A stretch of DNA of 64,000 nucleotides from Chitinophagaceae bacterium (lineage in GTDB: Bacteria > Bacteroidota > Bacteroidia > Chitinophagales > Chitinophagaceae): the NCBI GenBank assembly GCA_016708765.1, contig JADJFD010000006.1, forward strand, positions 153,234 through 217,233. Direction: 5' to 3'. The notes under the pieces were generated by a model. It saw nothing but the letters and a program-made list of their open reading frames with translations. It had not been told where the DNA came from and did not search any database. A program made the translations under genes and the position numbers. Within the stretch, counting starts at the first letter, position 1, and each line of letters starts with the position of its first letter. Shown piece after piece: positions 36,256 to 46,796 of this stretch.

Positions 36256-38090
36256 TTGAAACAACTTAATGCACTCAACAAATATTTCTGGAAGTATCGA
36301 AACAGACTCAGTGTTGGGGTGATTTTTGTTTTTCTTTCCAATTATTTAGGTGTTCTTTCTCCGCAGGTAACTGGCTTTGTAATAGATTTTGTGCAGAATA
36401 AATTGGATTTACCGGGGTATAAAGCTCCAGAAAGGGTTCCTGAATATGATGTGTTAGTCCAAAAGTTTATTAATAGTGTTCAGGATATTAGTTCTACAGG
36501 CAGAGTAGTGGCTCTATGTGGAATAACGATTCTGATTCTTGCATTAATTAGGGGGTTTTTTTTATTTCTTATGCGGCAAACGGTCATTGTGATGAGTCGT
36601 CACATTGAATATGACCAGAAAAATGAAATTTATGACCATTATCAGATGCTGGATACTGCATTTTACAAACAGAACAGTACCGGAGATTTAATGAATCGAA
36701 TTACTGAAGATGTAAGCCGTGTCAGGATGTTTACAGGTCCTGCCATTATGTATCTGGCGAATCTTGTAGCCATTATTTCGCTGAGTGTTTTTTTTATGTT
36801 GAAACGGGATGCGGAGTTAACAATGTATGTGCTGGCACTGCTGCCCATCCTGGCTATCACCATCTATTTTGTAAACAACACCATAAATAGGAAAAGTGAA
36901 AAAATTCAGGAGTCTCTTTCCAATTTAACTACCAATGCGCAGGAGTCTTATTCCGGTATTAGAGTAATAAAATCGTTTGTACAGGAAAAAGCAATGCTCG
37001 GCTTTTTTACTAAAAACAGCGATGAGTATAAAAAGAATGCAATTGGGTTGGCAAAAGTAGAAGCTGTTTATTTTCCCTCCATCACCTTATTAATAGGTAT
37101 CAGTACGTTGCTGACTATTATGATTGGAGGATTATATTATATCTATGGCGGCCACAATATTGGTATCAACACAATTGTAGAATTTGTAATGTATATTAAT
37201 ATGCTTACGTTTCCAGTAAGTGCAATCGGTCTTACTGCCAGTATGATTCAACGGGCAGCCGCATCGCAAAAAAGAATAAATGAATTCCTGAAAACGGAGC
37301 CAGCAATTAAAAATAGGCCAGATGCAAGTGTAATAAACTTAAAAGGTAATTTTGAATTTAGTAATGTCAATTTCACCTATCCCCATACTGGAATTCAAGC
37401 ACTAAAAAATTTCAACTTGTCAATTAAAAGCGGCGAAAAAGTCGCTATTATTGGAAAAACGGGTAGCGGCAAATCAACTATTGGGCAATTGTTGTTGAGA
37501 ATGTATGACGTAACTGATGGAGCAATCAATCTTGATAATAAAAATATTCAAGCATTGAATTTAAATACACTCAGAGAACAGATTAGCTATGTACCGCAGG
37601 ATATTTTTTTATTCTCAGAAACGGTGAGCAATAATATTGGCTTTTGGATTAAATACAGCGAGTTTTGACAATGTAAAACTCGCCGCAAAACAAGCCAGTG
37701 TTGATAAAGAAATTGATCAGTTTTCTCATCAGTATGATACGATGGTAGGAGAAAGAGGGGTTACTCTAAGCGGAGGGCAGAAGCAACGGATTTCTATCGC
37801 AAGGGCTTTAATTAAAGATCCGAACCTTGTTATTTTCGATGACTGCCTAAGCGCTGTAGATGCAAGAACTGAACAGGAGATTATCAGTAGCCTAAATCAA
37901 TATTTGAAAGATAAAACAGCCATAATTATCACTCATCGCATTTTTTCACTTTTTAATTTTGATAAGATTATCGTATTAGAAGATGGGACGATTGTGGAAC
38001 AAGGAACACACTTCGAGCTATTAAAAGAATGGACACTATGCAAAGCTTTTTGCCCGCCAGCAGGAGCAAGATGTAAAAAAAGGGGGTTAA
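36256..38090 (+). CDS. ABC exporter, fused membrane and ATPase domains (two breaks)
   Basis: Apparent TTG start at 36256; no early in-frame ATG. About 600 residues: six membrane helices (about 1-320) with 'TGDLMNRITEDVSRVRMFTGP', then the ATPase with Walker A 'IGKTGSGKSTIGQLLLRM', Q-loop 'ISYVPQDIFLFSETVSNNI', signature 'GVTLSGGQKQRISIARALI', Walker B 'LVIFDDCLSAVD' and 'IIITHRIFS'. An extra G at 37639-37640 splits it, and a second change near 38024-38032 alters the tail, whose expected end is the TAA at 38088. MsbA/MdlB-type half-transporter that works as a homodimer; could flip lipid A or drugs. Confidence 0.9.
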
Positions 38091-38184
38091 AACATATGCC
38101 TTCTCAATTTGGCTGTTTAAAAAACATCTCTATATTTGTGCCTCCCAAAAGGAGTAATTAATTAACTGCTAAAAACTTATAACT

Positions 38185-38660
38185 GTGGCGTACGAGAATA
38201 ATGACAAGAAATACGAGAATAATGACAAAAAAATGGAGAGCATTTACAGCAAACGCATCCGTGCAGGTAAAAGAAGAACTTATTTTTTTGATGTAAGGGC
38301 TACACGGGGAAATGATTATTACCTAACTATTACTGAAAGTCGCAAAAGGTTTGATGATAATGGATATGACAGGCACAAAATTTTTCTTTACAAAGAAGAT
38401 TTTAATAAGTTTATTAAGGCGTTAGGAGAATCTATTGATTATGTAAAAACAGACCTGATGCCCGATTTTGATTTTGATGCATTTAATCATGATGAACATC
38501 CGGACGAAAACGGTTATCACAATGAGTCTTCAACAAGTGAAGAGAATACTAGTTCTGAAGCCAATGTTGGAGAATTAGATGCAATAAATCTGTAGAGGTA
38601 AATGTTGAAGAGCCAACTATTCCAGAAGTATCGGAAGTGCCTACCCCAAAAGGATTCTGA
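38185..38660 (+). CDS. DUF3276 (PUR-alpha-like nucleic-acid-binding) protein
   Basis: 'YSKRIRAGKRRTYFFDVRATRGNDYYLTITESRK' and 'KIFLYKEDFNKFIKAL' define the DUF3276/PUR fold that binds single-stranded DNA and RNA (as Borrelia BpuR). GTG start at 38185, with an ATG at 38233 just before the domain as alternative; the GTG form adds the duplicated 'YENNDKK' tail-like peptide. The acidic C-terminus is in another frame: one A missing near 38583 restores 'VEVNVEEPTIPEVSEVPTPK' to the TGA at 38658. A terminator follows. Confidence 0.85.
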
Positions 38661-38708
38661 GGAAGCTGATAAATGGTAATTTTTATAGATTAGGAAATTT
38701 AATTTGAG

Positions 38709-38732
38709 AGACCTGCATTGCAGGTCTTTTTT
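38709..38732 (+). terminator. Terminator after the DUF3276 gene
   Basis: Stem AGACCTGCA / TGCAGGTCT followed by six T. Confidence 0.85.
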
Positions 38733-38842
38733 AGTTGCTACCATCTAATTTACATACCTGAAAATGGCAATCAGTGCCTTTATATCTTTTTTACTAATAA
38801 TAAAGAGGGGCTTTATGTTAATATATTGACATATTTTTTTTT

Positions 38843-38870
38843 TTTGAGTTTATAAAAAAACCTATCTTTC
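38843..38870 (+). promoter_or_regulatory. Promoter of the T9SS protein gene
   Basis: TTTG at the end of a 14-base T-run and TATCTTTC at 38863-38870, 16 bases apart; the ATG is 60 bases downstream. The rest of this 270-base gap holds only the terminator of the previous gene. Confidence 0.5.
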
Positions 38871-38930
38871 GCCCCGAATTCTGGACTTTACCGGTTTTGC
38901 TGGTATTATCATTTAATTAAAAACATTATT

Positions 38931-41900
38931 ATGCAACCAAACTTTACGCTTAAAAAATTAGGCTTTGTAAGCATTCGGATCTTTGCAATTGCATTGATTA
39001 TGGTGCTTACGGTTCAAATCTCTTTCTCACAGGAATTAAAACAGGTGATACCGGGTATAAAAGTTACTCCGGAGCAGCAAGCCCAAATGAAAAAAGAAAA
39101 AAAATTTATGAACAAATGCAATCACCTAATGTGAATGTTAGAACTGTAGATCCGAATGTAATCTCTTTAGGCTCTGCTCCTGCTCAAGTAGCAGCAAACC
39201 AAGATAATATAACGCAGGCCGATATTGCAAATCCACTAAGCAGGGCATTTACTTACACAAATGGAACTCCAGCAGGTAGTTATCAATTTAGAAGACAGTC
39301 TTTAGATAATGCAACTACCACAAATATTGGCATAGGTGACGCATTTGGTTTTCCCGCTGCATCTGCATTGGTTACTACCTCTGGCAGATTGTATGTAGTT
39401 GATCAAGCTGCCCCTTTTGCATTATATTATATTGATACTCTAACTGGAGTAAGGGCTTTTGTAGCTAACTGTACTGGGGTGCCGCAGGCTAACCTAACAG
39501 GGATGACATGGGATCCCAGTACCAACGTAATGTATGGGATTTCAACTACACTTACAGTTTCTCAAATATTTACCATAAATATCACAACTGGAGTTTGTAC
39601 TCCAATTGGTTCATCTTCAGCAGTTTCTCCTGGAGCCATTATGCTTAATGTTGCACCCGGAGGAAGCCTTTTTGGAGTGGATATAGTAACAGATAACTTA
39701 TATCGTTGGAATAAAACAACCGGTGTACCCACTTTAGTCGGATCACTTGGATATAATGCGAATTTTGGACAGGATGGACATTTTGATTTTAGTGATGGTC
39801 AATATTATTGGGCCGCTATTGGAACAGGTGCTGCACAATTACGATTAATTGATACTACTACCGGTAACAGTACTTTTATAGCAAATTATTCCGGCAGTTC
39901 TCCAGCATTAACACAAGCCATGACATTGGGAATTTTTGATGCTCCGGTTGTTGCATGTACAGGTACTCCTAATCCGGGAAATACGCTTTCTTCAGTTACT
40001 AATGCTTGTGCAGGCGTTTCTTTTGTTATCACTGGAAAATTTTACGAATGGTACTGGAGTAAGCTATCAATGGCAATCAGGACCATCAGCTTCTGGCCCT
40101 TGGGCAAACGTAGGTCCTAATTCTCATATATACGCTACTTCACTTAGTGCTACTACATGGTATAGATGTCTGGTTACTTGTAGCGCTTCAACTAGCACAT
40201 CAACTCCTGTTCAGGTTACTTTAAACCCTACATCAGCTTGTTATTGTGTGCCTTCTTATACTAATGGATGTACTTTTGGTGATTTTATTGCTAATGTTAC
40301 TTTCCAATCTATTAATAATACTACGGTTTGTTCTCCTGCTCCTTTTTATACTTATTATAGTGCGATAACTGCTCCTGATTTAATTGCAGGTGGCTCATAT
40401 CCTTTAAGTGTAACAGTTGGTCCTGATACATTTGGACAATTTGTAGGTGTTTGGGGTGACTTTAACCAAGACGGCGACTTTAATGACGCAGGTGAATTCC
40501 TTACTGTTCCGCCAACTAATGCTGGTGCTAATGGTACTGTTGTTGTTAACGTAAATGTTCCGTTAACCGCTGCTCTAGGGTTAACAAGACTTAGAATTAG
40601 ATCTGGTGATGATGTGGCTATGACAGCCGGACAATCTTGTGGTGCATCGAATAGCACATTTGGAGAGGCAGAAGATTATAATATCAATATTCTTCCTTGT
40701 ACTCCTGCAATAATTACAGGCCATCCTTCCAATGCTTCAATAGCTTGTGGAGGTAGTACAACATTTACTGCAGCAGCAGCTGGTAATGTTTCTTCTTATC
40801 AATGGGAAACCCGAGGAGATCCAACTGTTCCACAAACGATGACATTTACAAATAATACTCCGCTCGCAGTACCAGATGGTAATGGAGCAGGTATTTATAG
40901 CACGATTAATGTTGCTGGTATTCCTCCAGGTGCGATCATTTCTAATGTAAGTATCAGGGTTAATATAGACCATACTTATGTTGGTGATATGGAAAACAAC
41001 ATTATTGCTCCTAACGGAGTTAGTATGAGTTTAATGGCAGAATTAGATGGTGGTACAGGTTCAAATTCATCTAACAACTTTACTAATAGTGTTTTCAGTT
41101 CTTCTAGTACTACACCTATAAGTGGTGTTGCAGCTCCACGTACAGGTACATTCGCAGCTGATAGACTACAAGGTTACGGGCCTTCAGCTAATTTCCAAAC
41201 TTCAGCTAATGGTATGCCATGGTCTAGTTTATATACTATATTAAATGGCGATTGGAAATTAGGCTTATCAGATTGGTATGCCGGTGATGTAGGTACATTA
41301 AACAATTGGTCTATAACCTTTACCTATACAGCTCCTACAGCTTGGGTAAATATAACCAATGGTGGTATTTATAGTGGAGCAACAACTCCAACGTTGTCTC
41401 TTAATAATGTATCGCAAGCATATAATGGAAATCAATACAGAGCTGTAATAAATAGTATTTGTTCTGGTGTTGATGTTACTAAGCAGCTACTTTGAATGTT
41501 AGTGCAGTAGTTCCAGTTGTTAATCCAGCTTCGGCAACAATATGCTTAGGTTCTGTTCAGCAATTATCGCTGACCAATTCCACATCATCACCGCAGACTA
41601 CAAACTTTCAGTAGACTGTTGGATTATCCAAAGTCCTGGTAACAAATGGCGTTCCTAGTATTGTTACAGAAGCTGTTACAGTATCAGGTATACCTCCAGG
41701 TTCTGTAATCCAGAATATTGAATGGGGCTTTAACATGACGCATACATGGGCATCGGATGTTGCTAGTAATATCAGATCACCGAATGCGGAACTAACCTGA
41801 ACTTGTTAATGGCAGGTGGGTGGAAGCACTGATAGAACTCGGTACTTACTGATGCACTTTCTACTGGATACATATCAGCTGGATCTTCCAAGAACTGTTG

Positions 41901-43079
41901 TTTTTGCTCATTGGCATTAATCTGTTACAGGTGCTCCTGTTCTTTAACACAATTACTAATGATGTAAATGATTTACTTGTTGGTAATCCAAATGGAGATT
42001 GGCCTTTCTCATTTTTTGATGCTTTTGCAGGAGATAATGGTCTTTTGACCAATCTGTTTGTAAATAACTTATGCTTCACCTGCTTTTGCTCAAGGAACTT
42101 GGACTGGCCCAGCTGGTACCATGTTTACTGACCTGCAGCAACTATACCTTATACAGGTACACCTGCTACAACAATTTATGTTAAACCTACAGTTAACTCT
42201 AACTATCAGGTTTCATTTACAACAACAACTCCTTGTACTTCTTCTGTAACAACAGTACCAGTGAACGTTGTAACCCCATTAAGCAATGTTGCTAATCCAG
42301 TTAACACTTCAGCTTGTTTGGGTAATACTGCTACATTTACAAGTGCTACAGTAACTGGTGGACCATTTGTACGCCAATGGCAGGAAAGTGTGAATAGCGG
42401 TTTAACTTGGTCCAATATTGCAGGTGCAACTGGTGCAACGTTAACGTTGACTAATGTTACACAGATAATGAATAATAACTTATACCGTGTTAACTATACA
42501 GCAGCGCCTTGTGCAGGAACTATATCTTCTGCTTCTGCTAAGCTGACAGTTAATCCATTACCAGTTGTTACGATCTCAGCTCCTGATTTGGCATTAACGC
42601 CAGGATCAACTACAGTTATTACTGGTAGCAGTTCTCCTGCTGCAATCTCTTGGTCTTGGACTAGGGATGGTGCTCCAATTGCGGGAACTACTAATACACA
42701 AACTGTAAATATTAATACACTTGGTGCTTATCAAGCAACAGCTGTTGATAATCAAACTCCTGGTTGTACAGCGAAGTCTAACATACTTGTAATTGGATCT
42801 GAATCATCTGATCGTTTGTGGATTTATCCAAATCCAACAACAGGTGCCTTCCAGGCAAGATTGTATTTCCAAAGCGATTTTTCAGAGAAGAGAATTGTTA
42901 CGATTTACAATTCAGCCGGACAGGAAATCACTAGCCAACGTTACAATTTGCTGAACATTACAGCTCCTTATTTACAAATGGACTTCGACTTGTCGAAATT
43001 GGCTAGAGGTACATATGTAGTAAAAGTTGTTCATGAGTTTACAGGTAAAATTGTTTCAGGTTTAGTATTGGTACAATAA
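38931..43079 (+). CDS. Large type IX-secreted multidomain surface protein (several breaks)
   Basis: One gene read through several one-base breaks (A-run 39098-39105, A-run 40036-40039, near 41481, and a cluster in 41.5-42.2 kb). Order: signal peptide ending 'VQISFSQ'; a propeller-like region ('GRLYVVDQAAPFALYYIDTLTG'-type repeats); an Ig-like domain; a GEVED domain ('VGVWGDFNQDGDFNDAGEF' to 'GEAEDYNINI'); a P-domain-like module ('HTYVGDMENNIIAPNG', 'NGDWKLGLSDWYAGDVG'); a second, damaged copy of it ('NIRSPNA', 'NGDWPFSFFDAFAGDNG'); a further Ig-like domain; and a C-terminal sorting domain ('LWIYPNPTTGAF' to 'GTYVVKVV') that targets it through the T9SS. About 1,380 residues. Probably cell-surface; ligand unknown. 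Confidence 0.85.
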
Positions 43080-43100
43080 TATTTAGATTAATAAATTTTC

Positions 43101-43133
43101 AAAGCCCTTCCGAATTTTCGGAAGGGCTTTTTT
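43101..43133 (+). terminator. Terminator after the T9SS protein gene
   Basis: Long perfect stem AAGCCCTTCCGAA / TTCGGAAGGGCTT with a 2-base loop, followed by T. Confidence 0.9.
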
Positions 43134-43253
43134 AATTAGCAGCGAATGGTTTACTAATGGCATTAACGATTAACCTCTCTTTACTAGAAACAGCAGAAAG
43201 TAAAAGCTAATAATAGAAGCGAATCGATTCTAGTTACTTAGTAACTAAAAAAG

Positions 43254-43637
43254 CTATTTAAACATTGGGGGAATGGTAAAAGGTGGCGCAGCATTAGGGA
43301 TTCTAGTTGGAAAAATTGTAGCAATAGTTTCTCCAATAATTACGTTGGGCATTTTATTAAATTGCCTCATATCGGTAACTATAATTGGCATATGGTATGC
43401 AGGAGATCGATAGACCTTGTTACCAGTGGGCAAAGCGAAGGAATAATTGGTTAATTTCTTATTTGTCTTAAATTGAAAAGGATTGGCTCTTTGTAAATCC
43501 TCTTTAGTTTTGGGAGTAGCTATCGATTTTTCAGCATGTTTCTTTTTTAGATGCTTATTTATATCAAATAATTCTTTCTGCTGGGCAGATGCGGTTGTAA
43601 AACCAGCGATACCTAAAAGAAGAAAAATTCTTTTCAT
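43254..43637 (-). CDS. Small exported protein, unknown function
   Basis: 127 residues with signal peptide 'MKRIFLLLGIAGFTTASAQ'. The mature chain is basic near its N-terminus ('INKHLKKKHAEKSIATPKTKED') and Pro-rich at its end ('TRIPNAAPPFTIPPMFK'), with no recognised domain. It lies 30 bases upstream of pgi in coordinates and in the same direction, downstream of it in transcription. Confidence 0.6.
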   Translation of the reverse strand: MKRIFLLLGIAGFTTASAQQKELFDINKHLKKKHAEKSIATPKTKEDLQRANPFQFKTNKKLTNYSFALPTGNKVYRSPAYHMPIIVTDMRQFNKMPNVIIGETIATIFPTRIPNAAPPFTIPPMFK

Positions 43638-43667
43638 ACTGAACTTTTGGCTTCCTTAAAAGTAGGA

Positions 43668-45319
43668 TTATTTTTTCATTTGCTTCCAGACATTGATAAG
43701 ACTGTTCGTGGAAGAGTCATGATTGGTAACGGTTTCCTCAGATTGTAATTCAGGGAGAATTTTATTGGCTAATTGTTTGCCCAATTCCACTCCCCATTGA
43801 TCGAAGCTGTATACATTCCAGATAATGCCTTGTACAAATATCTTGTGTTCATAAAAAGCAATTAATTCTCCCAGAGTAAATGGCGTTATTTTTTTTACTA
43901 ATATTGAATTAGAAGGTTTATTACCGCTAAAGATTTTGAATGGTAATAAACGGACAATTGCTTCTGTCGAAAGTCCTTGTTTTATTAACTCATCTTCAGC
44001 TTCTTTTTCATTTTTACCATTCATCAGCGCTTCTGTTTGGGCAAAAAAATTGCTCAATAATTTTTCATGATGATCGCCAATAGGGTTGTGACTGATTGCC
44101 GGAGCAATAAAATCGCAGGGTATAAGCGGTGTTCCCTGATGAATTAACTGGTAAAATGCATGTTGGCCATTGGTTCCCGGCTCTCCCCATATTATCGGTC
44201 CTGTTGCATACTCAACAGGCTCTCCATTACGGTCAATGGATTTACCATTGCTTTCCATATTTCCCTGCTGAAAATAAGCTGCAAAACGATGGAGGTATTG
44301 GTCATAAGGCAATATGGCTTCAGACTGAGCTCCAAAAAAGTTGGTGTACCAGATGCCCAACAAGGCCATTAGCACTGGAATATTTTTTCGAAAGACGTAT
44401 TTCGAAAATGATTATCAGTAGCATGAGCACCTTTTAATAGCAGCTCAAAATTTTTATAACCAATTGTCAAGGCTATTGACATACCGACTGCACTCCAAAG
44501 CGAATATCTTCCGCCCACCCAATCCCAAAAACCGAAAATATTTTTTTTATCAATTCCAAACTTTACAACTTCAGTCTCGTTAGTAGAAAGTGCAATAAAA
44601 TGTTTAGCAATATGCTTTTCATTTTTTGCTTTTTTAAGAAACCAGGCTCTAGCAGTAAGAGCATTTGTCATAGTTTCTTGTGTAGTAAAAGTTTTGGAAG
44701 CTATTAGAAATAATGTTTGATCCGCTTTTATTTTCTTCATCGTTTCGGCAATATGCGAGCCATCTATATTCGATACGAAAAATGTTTGTATCCCATCTAC
44801 CCAATAAGGCTTTAATGCTTCTGTTACCATCAACGGTCCAAGATCGCTGCCCCCAATACCGATATTGACAATGTACTTTATTTTTTTTCCTGTATAACCT
44901 TTATGTTTTCCTGAGTGAATCTGTTTTGTAAAACTCTTCATTCTTTGCAAAACCTTTTTTATATCAGGCATAATATCTTTTCCTTCTTCATATACAGGGC
45001 TATCAGAAAAATTTCTTAACGCAGTATGTAGAACGGCCCTTTTTTCAGTTGCATTAATTTTATTGCCATTAAACATTGCTTTAATAGCATCAGCTACTTT
45101 GCATTCTTCTGCAAGTTGAATCAGCGATTTTATTGTTTCTTCTGTGATTAAGTTCTTAGAATAATCCAGCACTATTTCATCAAGACACATGGAGAATTTG
45201 GAAAAGCGGCTCGAGTCGTTATTGAACAATTCCCGCATACTTGTTTTCTTCATGCTTGCTGCATGTTCTTCAAGGTTTTTCCATGCTGCTGTTGTAGTCG
45301 GGTTGATTGAAGGTAACAT
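43668..45319 (-). CDS. pgi: Glucose-6-phosphate isomerase (one break)
   Basis: Interconverts glucose-6-P and fructose-6-P. The first 316 residues ('GIGGSDLGPLMVTEAL', 'SKTFTTQETMTNA', 'VGGRYSLWSAVGM') and the last 235 ('GEPGTNGQHAFYQLIHQGT', 'SFDQWGVELGKQLA') are in different frames that overlap; the T-run 44383-44388 needs one more base to join them, giving 'FEKNIPVLMALLGI', the expected family sequence. Start at 45319 (MLPSINPTTTAAW) is the conserved N-terminus. About 550 residues. Likely sequencing error, as the rest is intact. 13 bases after ltaE. Confidence 0.95.
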
Positions 45320-45332
45320 AAGGCTAACGTAA

Positions 45333-46349
45333 TTATAGTGAATTAAAGACTTCAATAGTTTTGTTTACCATTTGCTCATTTATATCCAGATGCAGTACTA
45401 ATCTTACACGGTTGGGCGATATAGCATAGCCTAAAATATTTTCGAGTTTTAATTTCGAAACTAGATTTGGTGCTGTAATAGTATCATCTAATTCAAAAAT
45501 GACAATGTTTGTTTCTACTGGCAGCACCATTTTTACAAACTCTTTTTTTGATATAGCTTCAGCAATTTTTTTTGCATGTATATGATCTTCTTCTAGTCGG
45601 TTAATATTATTCTCTAATGCATAGATTCCGGCTGCTGCAATAAAACCTGCTTGCCGCATTCCGCCGCCAAAAGCTTTTCTTACTCTTCTCGCTTTTTTAA
45701 TAAAATCTTTTTTACCTACTAATAAGCTGCCAACAGGGCAACCTAGGCTTTTACTAAGGCAAACTGAAATGCTATCGAAAGCTTCTCCATATTGTTTTGC
45801 TGTTTCTTTTTTTGCAACAAGTGCATTCCATAATCTAGCACCATCAAGATGAAAGGCAAGTTGATTTTCTTTACATAAAGCTTGTAGTTTTTTTATCTCT
45901 TCAAAATCATAACAACTGCCGCCACCTCTGTTGGAAGTGTTTTCCAGCGAAACTAAACTTGTATTAGCCTTATGTACATCATCCGCATTGATTGCTACTT
46001 TGACCAAGTCCGCATTTATTCTTCCCAAGTTGCCTTGCAGTAATTTTACAGAAGCCCCTGAATTGGATGCAATGCCACCACCTTCGTACTGATAAATATG
46101 TGAACTCTCATCACAAATTACTTCATCACCTGGCTGAGAGTGGCATTTGATGGCTATTTGATTGGTCATAGTACCCGAAGGACAAAAAATTGCCGCTTCC
46201 ATACCAAACATAGACGCAGTTATATTTTCCAATTCATTGATCGAAACATCCTCACCAAAAACATCATCACCCACTTTTGCTTTCATCATTGCCTCTATCA
46301 TTTGAGGAGTCGGTTTAGTAACTGTATCCGATCTGAAATCAATTATCAT
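45333..46349 (-). CDS. ltaE: Low-specificity L-threonine aldolase
   Basis: PLP enzyme that cleaves threonine to glycine and acetaldehyde. The start at 46349 (MIIDFRSDTVTKPT) is the conserved N-terminus; the earlier ATG adds an unrelated extension. 'GDDVFGEDVSINELE', 'EAAIFCPSGTMTNQIAIK', 'DESSHIYQYEGGG', 'LHLDGARLWNA' and the PLP lysine in 'SVCLSKSLGCPVGSLLVG' (Lys in SKSLG) are all present. About 338 residues. Probably co-transcribed with pgi. Confidence 0.94.
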   Translation of the reverse strand: MIIDFRSDTVTKPTPQMIEAMMKAKVGDDVFGEDVSINELENITASMFGMEAAIFCPSGTMTNQIAIKCHSQPGDEVICDESSHIYQYEGGGIASNSGASVKLLQGNLGRINADLVKVAINADDVHKANTSLVSLENTSNRGGGSCYDFEEIKKLQALCKENQLAFHLDGARLWNALVAKKETAKQYGEAFDSISVCLSKSLGCPVGSLLVGKKDFIKKARRVRKAFGGGMRQAGFIAAAGIYALENNINRLEEDHIHAKKIAEAISKKEFVKMVLPVETNIVIFELDDTITAPNLVSKLKLENILGYAISPNRVRLVLHLDINEQMVNKTIEVFNSL

Positions 46350-46588
46350 TAGTAAAAATTTTGCACAATATAAACAGTTCACTTCTTAAATAAAGCATTT
46401 GTGAATTGGAAACACGGTCTACGTTCGCTATTACTGCTGAAATACACTACATGAATCTAATTTGATTAAATGAGTAGTGCTTTAACCCTTATCTCTTCGG
46501 TTCATTCAAATAAAACAGTGTTCACCTTAATTTGATTGCTTTCAAGTCAATCGCAATTGACATTTGCGTTGGTTTATGGCGTTGGTGA

Positions 46589-46617
46589 CCATTTATCGGA
46601 GTTTGTCGCCATTTATC
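46589..46617. promoter_or_regulatory. Two 9-bp direct repeats CCATTTATC with a 20-bp period (LytTR-like site)
   Basis: CCATTTATC at 46589-46597 and again at 46609-46617, 11 bases apart, on one face of the helix. This is the layout of LytTR-type regulator sites. It lies 180 bases upstream of the TonB-type receptor gene, inside a 447-base gap that otherwise shows no gene. Confidence 0.4.
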
Positions 46618-46796
46618 CCATAAAAACTGAAATCAGTAACTCAATATAAGGCTCTGCGTCATACCCATGTCAGGAAAACAGCCGATTATCCCTAAAACAG
46701 GCCGTTTAATATGAAACAATGTACTTGGTAATGTAAAGTACTTAATTTTATCCTGTAATATTGAAACTAGGGTACAAACATATAAAAACCGAAAAA

